Part shown: positions 17,624-26,177 of the stretch, piece by piece | Position numbering within the stretch: position 1 is the first letter of the stretch | Layout of the letters: each line of letters begins with the position of its first letter | NCBI GenBank assembly: GCA_945860225.1 | Contig: CAMAPT010000002.1 | Location: 62,001 to 126,000 of the forward strand | DNA from: Chitinophaga pinensis | GTDB taxonomy: Bacteria > Bacteroidota > Bacteroidia > B-17B0 > Aurantibacillaceae | DNA length: 64,000 nucleotides | Reading direction: 5' to 3' | Position numbers and translations under genes: made by a program | Notes under the pieces: generated by a model | The model's database searches: none | What the model was told of the DNA's origin: nothing | What the model saw: only the letters and a program-made list of their open reading frames with translations

Positions 17624-18790
17624 ATGAATAAAAGTTTTATAGCATTTAATACGTTATTAGTGAATTCAATTATTGTAGAATTAGTTTTTTTATGCCATTT
17701 GACATTGCATTCAAACTCAAATAAAGAGTTAAATTTTATTCCGCAAAAAATAGATAGTTTACAATTGTTAATTGATAATTATGGAAAACATACACTAAAT
17801 TATGATGTAATTGTTAATTTAATTGATCAAAAATCTAAAGACACGAAATTAATTGAAGATAATTTATTAGCTCTAAAAAACATCAAAATAGAAATATGCA
17901 AAAAAATAACTAATCCTAAATTAATAAAACAATTTGATAATTTAGTTGATTCATTAGTTAAAGAAAAAGAGAAGATTAATAAAAAAAATCTGCTAGCAAT
18001 TGATTCGTTGAAGAAAGAAGTAATTAAGGAAGATAATCTTGTTGATTATTCCTTTAATGAAATCCAAAATATGTTATCAAAAAAACAAGGGAGTATTCAT
18101 TTTACGTTTAAAGGATCTGAATTTTATTTTTTTGTTGCAGATTTAAATAAAAACGATGTACGCTTGCACTGGAAAAAAGACAGCATACAAAAGCATTCAA
18201 ATTTAAACTCGGTTATTGATTTAATTAAAAAGAAATATAAACAAAAACCTTTATTAGTTACTAATGCAGGCATGTTTGAAGAATCTCAAAAACCACTTGG
18301 CTTGTACATAGAAAACAACAAAGAATTTGTTCCGTTAAATGAAAAAGATCCAAATGACGATAATTTTTATTTAATGCCAAATGGAGTTTTTTTTATTGAT
18401 ACAGCTAATCATGCTTTTATCAAAGAAACTAAAGACTTTAAAAAAGATTATTCAAAAAAAATGAAATCCATTAAATTAGCTACTCAATCCGGGCCGTTGC
18501 TACTAAACAATAATGTGATACATAAAGAATTTCAAAAGAATTCACCAAATAATAAAGTAAGAAATGGTGTTGGTATAATTAATCAATCAAAAATTGTTTT
18601 TGGTTATTCTGACAACGTAAATTTTTATTTATTTACTGAAATATTTAAGTATTTTTTTAATTGTAAAAATGCATTATTTCTAGATGGGGCAATATCAAAA
18701 ATGTATTTATACGATTTAAGGCCAAATGATCTTGGCGGTGAATTCGGCCCAATAATATCAGTTTCAGAAAAAAAATCTCAACAAAATTAG
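17624..18790 (+). CDS. Exported coiled-coil protein with phosphodiester glycosidase (DUF2233/NAGPA) domain
   Basis: A 388-residue protein. An N-terminal hydrophobic segment (about 8-26) is followed by a Lys/Asn/Glu-rich helical region with coiled-coil character (about 30-145). The C-terminal domain (about 150-388) is the clearest glycosidase-type domain in the cluster: LLVTNAGMFEE, PLGLYIEN, FYLMPNGVFFI, ATQSGPLLLNN, VRNGVGII and ALFLDGAISKMY with the acidic LDG intact. The family includes the enzyme that uncovers mannose-6-phosphate and bacterial phosphodiester glycosidases. It lies between module copy 1 and the GTPase core and has the same strand as both. Confidence 0.78.
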   Translation: MNKSFIAFNTLLVNSIIVELVFLCHLTLHSNSNKELNFIPQKIDSLQLLIDNYGKHTLNYDVIVNLIDQKSKDTKLIEDNLLALKNIKIEICKKITNPKLIKQFDNLVDSLVKEKEKINKKNLLAIDSLKKEVIKEDNLVDYSFNEIQNMLSKKQGSIHFTFKGSEFYFFVADLNKNDVRLHWKKDSIQKHSNLNSVIDLIKKKYKQKPLLVTNAGMFEESQKPLGLYIENNKEFVPLNEKDPNDDNFYLMPNGVFFIDTANHAFIKETKDFKKDYSKKMKSIKLATQSGPLLLNNNVIHKEFQKNSPNNKVRNGVGIINQSKIVFGYSDNVNFYLFTEIFKYFFNCKNALFLDGAISKMYLYDLRPNDLGGEFGPIISVSEKKSQQN

Positions 18791-18817
18791 TATCATTCTA
18801 TTATATGATTAATTTTG
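18787..18817 (+). promoter_or_regulatory. Putative promoter of the GTPase-core genes
   Basis: TTAG, a 19-base spacer and TAATTTTG match the Bacteroidota promoter TTTG-N19-TAnnTTTG with one mismatch in the -33 box. The start codon of the next gene is 21 bases downstream. It suggests that the genes from 18838 onward can be transcribed apart from the upstream module. Confidence 0.5.
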
Positions 18818-18837
18818 TCTTACTTTAAATAACACAT

Positions 18838-19920
18838 ATGGATGAAAATAAAAAAATACCAGGAATTGTTCAGTTAGGAGCATGGTTATTAAGTTTAATA
18901 GTTTTTGCAGTTGGCTTTTGGCATACACATTTGGGGCTTAAAGAAATGAGACCTTTTGGCTCTGAATATGGAAGTATAGCTATTGCAGCAATTATTTTTT
19001 TGCTTTTAATCATAACTTATTGGTTCGCAGTTAATGGACGAAAAATGGCTCTTATTTTTTATTTAATCTGTGGACTATTCTTTTTTGTTTTTAATTTAAA
19101 TTATTTTTATCCTGCCTATATGGCAAGAGAATTAGTAAAGGAGGAAGCGATTGCATTAAATGATACACTTCAAAAATTCTCAAATAAATCTCAAAGTTAT
19201 TTTAAATCTGAAACTATTCAAGAGTTAACGAACTTAAATACTTTAAAAAAACAACTTGTTGATGAAGTGAAAAATCAAACTGGGTGGGGGCCAAGAGCTA
19301 CTGATTATTTAAATCAGTTTAATTTTATTACAAAAGGAAATCAAAAGCCAAACAATAGTCTTGGGTCTAATCAGGATGAACGTGACGATATTGCTGAAAG
19401 ATATGAAGATCTTTTGGAGGAGCAAATAGATGCTTTTGTATTAAGAACTGTAGCTAATAATAAAATAGGAAACCCAAAAATCATACTAGAAGGTATTAAG
19501 GATTTAAAAAAAGCTAAAGAGCAGTACACTGAAAAATTAAAACTAATTATTGAAGATGATTCAGAAATTCAGTTAGATTCTTTAATAAATTTAAGGCAAA
19601 AGGGATCTAATCATCCACAAATTCAATTGCTACAAAATTTAGTTACAGATATAGATAATTCAACAAAAAAAATAAATGAAGGCAATAAAGAAGAAATTTA
19701 CCCCATTTTAAAAGAGGCAGAAACCAGAAATTTAGGAAGGATAAAACACACCTTAAATTCGGTTAAGAAAAGGTTATCTGAAACAGATACCTTGGGTATA
19801 ATTTTCGTTTGTTTATTTATAGATTTATTAGTTCCCTTAGCAATCTATTTATTATTGCGAAAAAAAGAGGGAGATAGTGACGATGATTCTTCATTTGCTT
19901 CTGGACCAGATTCTTTTTAA
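18838..19920 (+). CDS. Polytopic inner-membrane protein, GTPase-system component
   Basis: A 360-residue protein. It has three N-terminal transmembrane helices (about 9-30, 44-67, 70-95), a long charged helical region predicted to form coiled coil (about 95-315), and one C-terminal helix (about 319-340) with an acidic Ser/Asp tail. The start ATG follows the predicted promoter. I do not recognise a family. The neighbours (GTPase, single-TM companion) suggest a membrane scaffold on which the GTPase acts, which is inference from gene order alone. Confidence 0.7.
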   Translation: MDENKKIPGIVQLGAWLLSLIVFAVGFWHTHLGLKEMRPFGSEYGSIAIAAIIFLLLIITYWFAVNGRKMALIFYLICGLFFFVFNLNYFYPAYMARELVKEEAIALNDTLQKFSNKSQSYFKSETIQELTNLNTLKKQLVDEVKNQTGWGPRATDYLNQFNFITKGNQKPNNSLGSNQDERDDIAERYEDLLEEQIDAFVLRTVANNKIGNPKIILEGIKDLKKAKEQYTEKLKLIIEDDSEIQLDSLINLRQKGSNHPQIQLLQNLVTDIDNSTKKINEGNKEEIYPILKEAETRNLGRIKHTLNSVKKRLSETDTLGIIFVCLFIDLLVPLAIYLLLRKKEGDSDDDSSFASGPDSF

Positions 19921-19943
19921 TTTACACTTTTTTTAATTATATT

Positions 19944-20867
19944 ATGACAAATAATTTTTTAGATGAACCACAAAATGTTAATGAACTTGGAGGGCATGAA
20001 ATCGCTACCGAATTTTCAAATTTAAAAGCATTAGACTATGTTACTGTAATACCTATAGGCTTTCCTAATGCAGGCAAAACATTATGGCTAGCATCAATTT
20101 TATCATACGCAAAAAATACAACAAGCCCGTTGTTCTCTATTACGCGTCAACGTCAATTTCCATTTAATGGAGGATTTAGAGTAGCAGATGAATTAGATAA
20201 TAATTTTAAACGCGGTGGAAATTTACCAGGTCGAACAATTACTGGTACTCTAGATATTTTTGGACTTAATATTTTACCAACTAAGGAGAAATTAAAAAAA
20301 TTAAACCTTGCTTTTTTAGATTTAGCGGGTGAGGATATTCAAAAAATTAGAACATCTGTTCGAGGAGATTTTTCAAGTAAAATTAAAGCGATTTTTAATG
20401 GATTGGGAATTGATAAATCGCCAATTATTTTTGTTTTAATTACTCCGTTTGCCCCTCCAGCAAAAAAAGGTCAATCTATTTCTGATGCACATAAAGATGA
20501 AGACAGTTTACATTCTGATTTTTTAAACTATCTACAAGTGGACGAACCAGAATTGATGAAGCATAGTAAATTTTTTATTGTTGTTTCTCAATGGGATAAA
20601 AATACTGATCAAAAATTGTCTGTTGAAAATTTTATAAAAAATAACAGACCATCCCTTTATTCTATTGTAAAAAATGTTTCTGTTATATGGGGAAATTATT
20701 CAATTGGGAAAATTTTAGAAACTTATAACGAATCCGATGGTACAATAAATGCTAATTTAGCTACCATTGATAAAGTGTCTCCTGAAAGATTTTGGAAGAA
20801 AATTTATCAAGTTTGTACAGGGAGAGAGCTAGATGAAAAAACTTGGTGGGAAAAATTATTTAGTTAA
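19944..20867 (+). CDS. Divergent TRAFAC-like P-loop GTPase
   Basis: A 307-residue soluble protein. Walker A is GFPNAGKT at residues 39-46. A beta strand then leads into AFLDLAGED (D126-L-A-G-E), the D-x-x-G switch II, and later comes FFIVVSQWDKN, where SQWD (215-218) stands in for the NKxD base-specificity motif. A long insert with a Phe/Pro-rich segment lies between switch II and this motif. This order fits a small GTPase of the trafficking type. In overall design it recalls the double-GTPase family described in bacterial conflict operons, but only one GTPase domain is seen. The next gene starts 2 bases after its stop. Confidence 0.78.
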   Translation: MTNNFLDEPQNVNELGGHEIATEFSNLKALDYVTVIPIGFPNAGKTLWLASILSYAKNTTSPLFSITRQRQFPFNGGFRVADELDNNFKRGGNLPGRTITGTLDIFGLNILPTKEKLKKLNLAFLDLAGEDIQKIRTSVRGDFSSKIKAIFNGLGIDKSPIIFVLITPFAPPAKKGQSISDAHKDEDSLHSDFLNYLQVDEPELMKHSKFFIVVSQWDKNTDQKLSVENFIKNNRPSLYSIVKNVSVIWGNYSIGKILETYNESDGTINANLATIDKVSPERFWKKIYQVCTGRELDEKTWWEKLFS

Positions 20868-20869
20868 TT

Positions 20870-22168
20870 ATGGCAGATTATTTAGTTTTCTTTGGTAGCT
20901 CGGAAGGGTTTAATTGTGAAGTATTTGACAAAGAAGGGATAAATATTAACTTCAATCGATCATTTCCTGATTTTGAACATTTTGAATCGAAAGTGTTTTA
21001 TACGGACCGTGCTGATAATAAACCAATATTAGCAAAGTATAAGCTAAAAGTTGCAGGTAAATCGATTACTTTATTGAAACATTATACATTTGCTCAATCT
21101 TCATTTAGCTCAAGAATAGAAGGTAGTAATATTGGAGTTGCATTTTTATCTGAGGATGATTTATCTCTAAACAAAATAAATTATACATTATTAAAAAATC
21201 TCCTATTAAAATTTCAGCAAAAGACATTAGACAATTACAAATTTGGAAGTGGTAATTTTTCTAAAGAAGCCATGGAGGTGTTTCAGGAATTTAAAAGTAC
21301 AAATTCATTTTCCATAATTGAAAAACAACACCTAAAATCAGATTCAAATTTTCAAGTTGTTCCCTGTGGATTTTTCACATCTGATTTTAGCGATGATTTT
21401 TTTAAAAAAATCCCAGATAATTTCGACAGAATATATTTAACCACAGATAAAGATCATTTAAAAAGAGCTTTTGATAGCACATCAGGTAGGTTTAACGTGT
21501 GGTTTGTTGAAAACAATAAATTAATTAGTTTAAGGGAACAAAATGAAATAAAAAAAACAGATGAACGTAAATTAAATCAAATCCCAACTAACAATACTTC
21601 AAGTAATACTAATTATAGCAATTCAAATTCTAACCAAAATGAACTACTAAAAAATGAATTTAATCAATTAAAAAATAAATATAAATTTGTCTTAAAAAAG
21701 AAAAAACTATTAACATCAATAGTTGCTATTCTATCAATACTTCTTTTAATATCCTTGCTATTTAATATTTTTAAAGGGGGGAATGTAAAAAAAGAAGCAG
21801 CAATTTCAAATACGCAAGAAAAAAATACTTCTAACGTTCAGTTTGTAAAACCAGAATTTAATGACATTGCTGTTAGTTTTGTCGATAGCATTATTGATGA
21901 TAAAGATAAACTTAAAAATTTTACAGGTTTTTTACTTTTTATAAATAACATTAAAAACGAAAAAATTACCACTGTAACACTTGAAAAGTTTGAGGAAATA
22001 AAGTTAGATATTGAAAGTTATGGCATACTAGAATTTGATGAACCATTTTTAAAAAAACATCAGATTAAAATAACTAAAGAACCAGTAATTCCTGATTCTG
22101 AAGTAAAAAAAAATAAAACTTTAGCTACAGATAAAAATAAACCATCAAAAAAAGATAACACTAAATAG
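20870..22168 (+). CDS. Single-TM companion of the GTPase, GAP1-like in layout
   Basis: A 432-residue protein. The N-terminal globular domain (about 1-230) has a segment with basic and aromatic residues and SSRIEGSNIGVAFLSEDDL near 78-98. It is followed by an Asn/Ser-rich linker (about 232-256), a coiled segment with Lys-rich end, one transmembrane helix (about 281-301), and a C-terminal part ending in Lys/Pro. The N-terminal domain is therefore likely cytoplasmic and next to the GTPase. Its pairing with a GTPase resembles the GTPase-associated protein 1 layout, but I cannot confirm homology. The start lies 2 bases after the GTPase stop, so the two are co-translated. Confidence 0.7.
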   Translation: MADYLVFFGSSEGFNCEVFDKEGININFNRSFPDFEHFESKVFYTDRADNKPILAKYKLKVAGKSITLLKHYTFAQSSFSSRIEGSNIGVAFLSEDDLSLNKINYTLLKNLLLKFQQKTLDNYKFGSGNFSKEAMEVFQEFKSTNSFSIIEKQHLKSDSNFQVVPCGFFTSDFSDDFFKKIPDNFDRIYLTTDKDHLKRAFDSTSGRFNVWFVENNKLISLREQNEIKKTDERKLNQIPTNNTSSNTNYSNSNSNQNELLKNEFNQLKNKYKFVLKKKKLLTSIVAILSILLLISLLFNIFKGGNVKKEAAISNTQEKNTSNVQFVKPEFNDIAVSFVDSIIDDKDKLKNFTGFLLFINNIKNEKITTVTLEKFEEIKLDIESYGILEFDEPFLKKHQIKITKEPVIPDSEVKKNKTLATDKNKPSKKDNTK

Positions 22169-22211
22169 CTATATACAAAAGCTGTACTATTTAGTTTTTT
22201 TAATTAACAGT

Positions 22212-23072
22212 ATGAGTAATCAAAATTCTATTAATAGCCAAGATGTTTTAAAAGCTTTTAAATCAAACAACAAAGAACGCTTTTGGAAAGAAAAAATTAT
22301 TGCATTAGCGGTATTATTATCTTTGTGTTTAATTTTATATTTTATATTCAGTGGCAATAAAACCAAGGACTTTGCAAGTAGATTTCAAGGAAATATAGCA
22401 ACTAAAACTAATTTAATTTTATACTTATCTGCAAAAGATGGTGTTTTAAGCGGTTATTATTATGATTTCTGCGATTCAATCAAAAAAACAAATATCAAAG
22501 GAGCCTTAGATGAAAATGGAAAATTTGTTTTAAATGAATTAGAAGAAAATAATCCAAATTCTCCTTCATTAAATGGTTCTCTAGGTGAAGATGGAAGTTT
22601 AAGTGGAGAAAGGGTAGAAAACTTCAGTAACACAAAATCGAGTTTTTATTTTGCAAGAATAACTGCTATACCTTCAATAAATTGTGAGGAGGTAATTAAA
22701 AAAGGGCCAAAAAGACCTGGAAAAGTTACAACGAAAATTCCCCCAACACCACAACCAATTAAATTGGAAGTTAAAGGAAAAGATTTAAAAGATTTAAGAA
22801 GTAAATTGGATAAGAGAACTAAAAAAATAATGGAGGCAATTAATTATATGCCTGAAAATATAATTTTAGATATTTCGAATTATAAATTCACTTGTGATTT
22901 AATTCCAAATCCATCAGCTAATTTTTCTAAAATTGGGTTGTTTTTTGGTCCAAAATCAAATGGTTTTTGCGAAAGTTGTTCAAATGTATTAAATAGAAAT
23001 CCAGGCTCTGAAGAATTAATTAAAGATGAAGACAAAGATTATTATTATTCTGTAATAGCTATTTCAAAATAA
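22212..23072 (+). CDS. Single-TM membrane protein with exported beta domain
   Basis: A 286-residue protein with one transmembrane helix (about 29-46) after a short basic N-terminus. An exported domain of beta-strand type follows (KTNLILYLSAKDGVLSGYY). A Pro/Thr-rich linker (GKVTTKIPPTPQ) comes at about 168-180, and then a C-terminal domain holds two Cys pairs (FCESCSN at about 258-264 and earlier singles). The segment around GSLGEDGSLSGER is reminiscent of exported beta proteins such as the one at 4567-5469, though the match is weak. It sits in the same run as the GTPase genes and the barrel protein. Confidence 0.65.
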   Translation: MSNQNSINSQDVLKAFKSNNKERFWKEKIIALAVLLSLCLILYFIFSGNKTKDFASRFQGNIATKTNLILYLSAKDGVLSGYYYDFCDSIKKTNIKGALDENGKFVLNELEENNPNSPSLNGSLGEDGSLSGERVENFSNTKSSFYFARITAIPSINCEEVIKKGPKRPGKVTTKIPPTPQPIKLEVKGKDLKDLRSKLDKRTKKIMEAINYMPENIILDISNYKFTCDLIPNPSANFSKIGLFFGPKSNGFCESCSNVLNRNPGSEELIKDEDKDYYYSVIAISK

Positions 23073-23085
23073 TATTTTAAATAAT

Positions 23086-25443
23086 ATGATTGCAAAAATG
23101 ATGTCAACTAGATTAATTTTTTTTATTTTTTGTTTAATAAGCATAGTTAGTTTATCACAACCCATTACACCTTCTTGGCAAAAGTCAGTATCAATATACA
23201 GCGATAATGATATTAAATTGAAAATATGTATGAAAATTGATAGTTCTAATTGTGGCTATCAAACTAATGCAATTTCGGAGTATAAATTTAAACTTGCAGA
23301 AAAGTCAGATAATTTTAATGATAAATACATTACATTTTCATTCGATTATGTAAATTGTAATAATCAAATTATTACTAAAATAATTTCTGTAGATGTTTCA
23401 CAAAATAGTTCGGGTGAAGAAATTGAATCTCAAGATTTTCAAATTAGACTTAAACGCTTATTTTCAATAGATCCTAAAGCTCCCAGTTATTTTTATGATG
23501 CAAGAAGAAGTAATTCGCCAATAAATTCTGAAAGTAAAAAATATCCTAGTGACCCAAAAAGTATAACAGGGAATGCTCAAATTATACTGGGAGAAAAAAC
23601 AACATTAACCGTTGATGGTGAAGATTTAATTGAACCTTCAAAATGGGTTTGGCACAAAGAAAGTTGCGATGGTGAGAAAGTGGGCGAGGGGAAAAGAATA
23701 ACTATTAGTCCTAATGAATCAACCACGTATTTTGTCAGAGCAGAGAATAAGAGTTTGGAATTTAATTCTAAATGTAAGCAGATTACAGTAAGGGTAAATG
23801 CAAAGAGTTTTGAAGCTGAACAAATTATAGGCAATAAAATAATTTGTCAAGGTAAATCGACTAACTTGGAGCTTAAAGGAGGTAAACTAGGAAAGGGAGC
23901 CAAGTGGGTATGGTATTCATCAAATGATTTTTCTGAAAAGTCTAAAATATCTGAAGGTAATAGTTGTTTGGTGTTTCCAAAAATAAAAACAGTTTATTAT
24001 GTAAGAGCTGAAGGTGATGAAAATATTACAACTCCTGTTTCTTTTGAAGTTGATATTGCTGAAAACTCTGTTAAACCAGACAAAATAAGAACCGTATCGG
24101 AGAAAATATGCGTAGATGAAATTGCTAATTTTTCTGTCGAAGGCGGTAATTTAGGTACGAATTCAAAGTGGGTTTGGTACGATGAGAATGATAAAATGCT
24201 TACTAACGGTTCAACGGCTAATGTTAGAATTAAACTTGGCGCACAACTTATAAAAGTTAGGGCTGAAGGCCTTTGTAATAATACTGATTACACAACAGTT
24301 TCGATAGAGGGTTTGTCGAATTCTAAAATATTTGGTATATCTGAAAATAAATTTGATGAAAAATACAATAAACTTACCGTTAGTGGCTATTTGGGAGATA
24401 AAGCGCAATGGGTTTGGTATGTGAATTCTAAAAAAAACCCATCTGAGTTTAATGATATAAAAGGAAAGGGAACAGAAATAAAAGTGCCAATTAAAAAAAC
24501 GAGAGTATATAAAATTATTGCTGAAGGCGGATTATGCGATAACAAATCTGATATATCAAGTTTCCATTCCATAGAAGCATATAAAAAAACGAAATTAAAG
24601 CGTAAGTTAGATATTGTTTACTATAGAGAAGATTTTAACGATGCCAGAAAAAAGAATTTTCATTTAGGTTTTGGTGTTGGTATTTATAATCAATATAATT
24701 CAGTTTCACTTTTAGATAATCAAATAAATAACAGTAAATTATTTTCGGTTGATTCTGCAAATAAATTTAAAATAATCACTAACGGTTTATCATGGGATAT
24801 TACTTTTACTCCGTTTATTTTTGAGGAACATAAAAATCAATCTAATAATAAGTTTTCAGCTAGTTTATCCTTTTATCATAAAGGAGGGGTTGCTACATTC
24901 GATAAATTAGCTAATTCTGAAATAGGTAATAATATTATTCAATCAAATATATCGGATACTATTGGTAAAATTGATAAGGTTGTATTTAATAAGTCTATGT
25001 ATAACTGCCAGGGGGTTGAAATTGTTTTAGGATTTAGGGGTTTCAGATTTTATTATTCATATGAAAATGAATTGAATTCATTAAGTTTAACGGCACAATT
25101 TCAAAAATATCAACAAATACTGCCAATTTATTCAAAACCTGAAAATTTTAATTTTAATGAAGAATTATCTCTACAGAAAAATAAATATGGTTTTAGGTTT
25201 GGTAGATATGCCAGCAAAAATAAGCTAGGACATAATAGGGGTTTAACTTACGACATTTATGCAATGTCGGTAAATAGAGTAAGCAATGATCCAACATTGA
25301 TAAACCATTTTCCAGCTTACGGTATAGGGTTTTCCTTGTGGGCACAAACTATGATGAAAGTAAACGCAGAAGTAATAGCATTTTCTAATTCAAATGTTTT
25401 AACCAGCTTAAAATTAAATTTGAATCTTGATTTATTTTATTAA
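23086..25443 (+). CDS. Exported Ig-repeat protein with C-terminal beta-barrel-like domain
   Basis: A 785-residue protein with a signal peptide (cleavage near SLSQPI). An N-terminal beta domain (FSFDYVNCNNQII) is shared with the protein at 14320-15933. Four Ig-like repeats (about 155-500) follow, each with W-V-W-Y/H and YFVRAE or similar (KWVWHKESCDG...YFVRAEN, KWVWYSSND...YYVRAEG, KWVWYDEN...IKVRAEG, QWVWYVNS...YKIIAEGG). The final 260 residues show alternating strands with Phe/Tyr and aromatic C-terminus (LNLNLDLFY), consistent with an outer-membrane barrel. It starts 13 bases after the upstream stop. It would link the system to the cell surface. Confidence 0.72.
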   Translation: MIAKMMSTRLIFFIFCLISIVSLSQPITPSWQKSVSIYSDNDIKLKICMKIDSSNCGYQTNAISEYKFKLAEKSDNFNDKYITFSFDYVNCNNQIITKIISVDVSQNSSGEEIESQDFQIRLKRLFSIDPKAPSYFYDARRSNSPINSESKKYPSDPKSITGNAQIILGEKTTLTVDGEDLIEPSKWVWHKESCDGEKVGEGKRITISPNESTTYFVRAENKSLEFNSKCKQITVRVNAKSFEAEQIIGNKIICQGKSTNLELKGGKLGKGAKWVWYSSNDFSEKSKISEGNSCLVFPKIKTVYYVRAEGDENITTPVSFEVDIAENSVKPDKIRTVSEKICVDEIANFSVEGGNLGTNSKWVWYDENDKMLTNGSTANVRIKLGAQLIKVRAEGLCNNTDYTTVSIEGLSNSKIFGISENKFDEKYNKLTVSGYLGDKAQWVWYVNSKKNPSEFNDIKGKGTEIKVPIKKTRVYKIIAEGGLCDNKSDISSFHSIEAYKKTKLKRKLDIVYYREDFNDARKKNFHLGFGVGIYNQYNSVSLLDNQINNSKLFSVDSANKFKIITNGLSWDITFTPFIFEEHKNQSNNKFSASLSFYHKGGVATFDKLANSEIGNNIIQSNISDTIGKIDKVVFNKSMYNCQGVEIVLGFRGFRFYYSYENELNSLSLTAQFQKYQQILPIYSKPENFNFNEELSLQKNKYGFRFGRYASKNKLGHNRGLTYDIYAMSVNRVSNDPTLINHFPAYGIGFSLWAQTMMKVNAEVIAFSNSNVLTSLKLNLNLDLFY

Positions 25444-25448
25444 TACAA

Positions 25449-26177
25449 ATGTTAAACATTAATAGAATTCATAAAATTTCCTCACTGCTTTTAGTATCAA
25501 TTATTGTTTTTTTAGTAACGTATATCGTTCTGAAAAATGATACAAATACTGAATTTCAAAATAATTCTTTATTGTTTCAAACAATAAAGAATAAAAAAAG
25601 TAGCAATAAACTTTTTAATTCATTTATTAATGAACAAGCCTATAGCCAACCACTTGCCCTAGAGTCATTTATAAATAAAAATCTTATACAGACTGAAAGC
25701 GATATTGCTAATGTGGCATATACCCTTATAACAGATTCAGTATACAAAATTGAATTTGATTCTTTAACTTACAATCCTGATACTATTTTTAATTTATTAC
25801 TATGGGCGGATGATTTTTATCATTTTAGATCTAGCGACACTTCACAACTATCAATAGTCTACCAAGCTGTTAATAGTTTTTGGATGAATAAAATTACAGA
25901 TTGTGTTAAATCTGCTTGTGAACAAAATCCCAACTTAAAATATGACAAAAGGTTTTATGTTATTTTAAAATTATTAGATGCTAAAAAATATTCTATTGGA
26001 GTCAAATATTCTAGTTTTGAGAAGTTTATAGATAATTTAGTTAAAAATAATTATGCATATATACTAAACCGATTGATTATTGAAACATCCTGGTTAACAA
26101 AAATTTTATTAATATTACTAATTGTTTTAATCTTTATTGGGAATTATTATTATTTAAAAAAAATTATTAAAAAATGA
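25449..26177 (+). CDS. Two-TM protein of unknown function, module copy 2
   Basis: A 242-residue protein with an N-terminal helix (about 10-28), a charged helical middle, a C-terminal helix (about 214-236) and a Lys-rich end (KKIIKK). It has the layout of the protein at 15941-16717 and the same four-base ATGA overlap with the following glycosidase-like gene. It starts 5 bases after the barrel protein, so the genes are likely one transcript. Confidence 0.65.
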   Translation: MLNINRIHKISSLLLVSIIVFLVTYIVLKNDTNTEFQNNSLLFQTIKNKKSSNKLFNSFINEQAYSQPLALESFINKNLIQTESDIANVAYTLITDSVYKIEFDSLTYNPDTIFNLLLWADDFYHFRSSDTSQLSIVYQAVNSFWMNKITDCVKSACEQNPNLKYDKRFYVILKLLDAKKYSIGVKYSSFEKFIDNLVKNNYAYILNRLIIETSWLTKILLILLIVLIFIGNYYYLKKIIKK

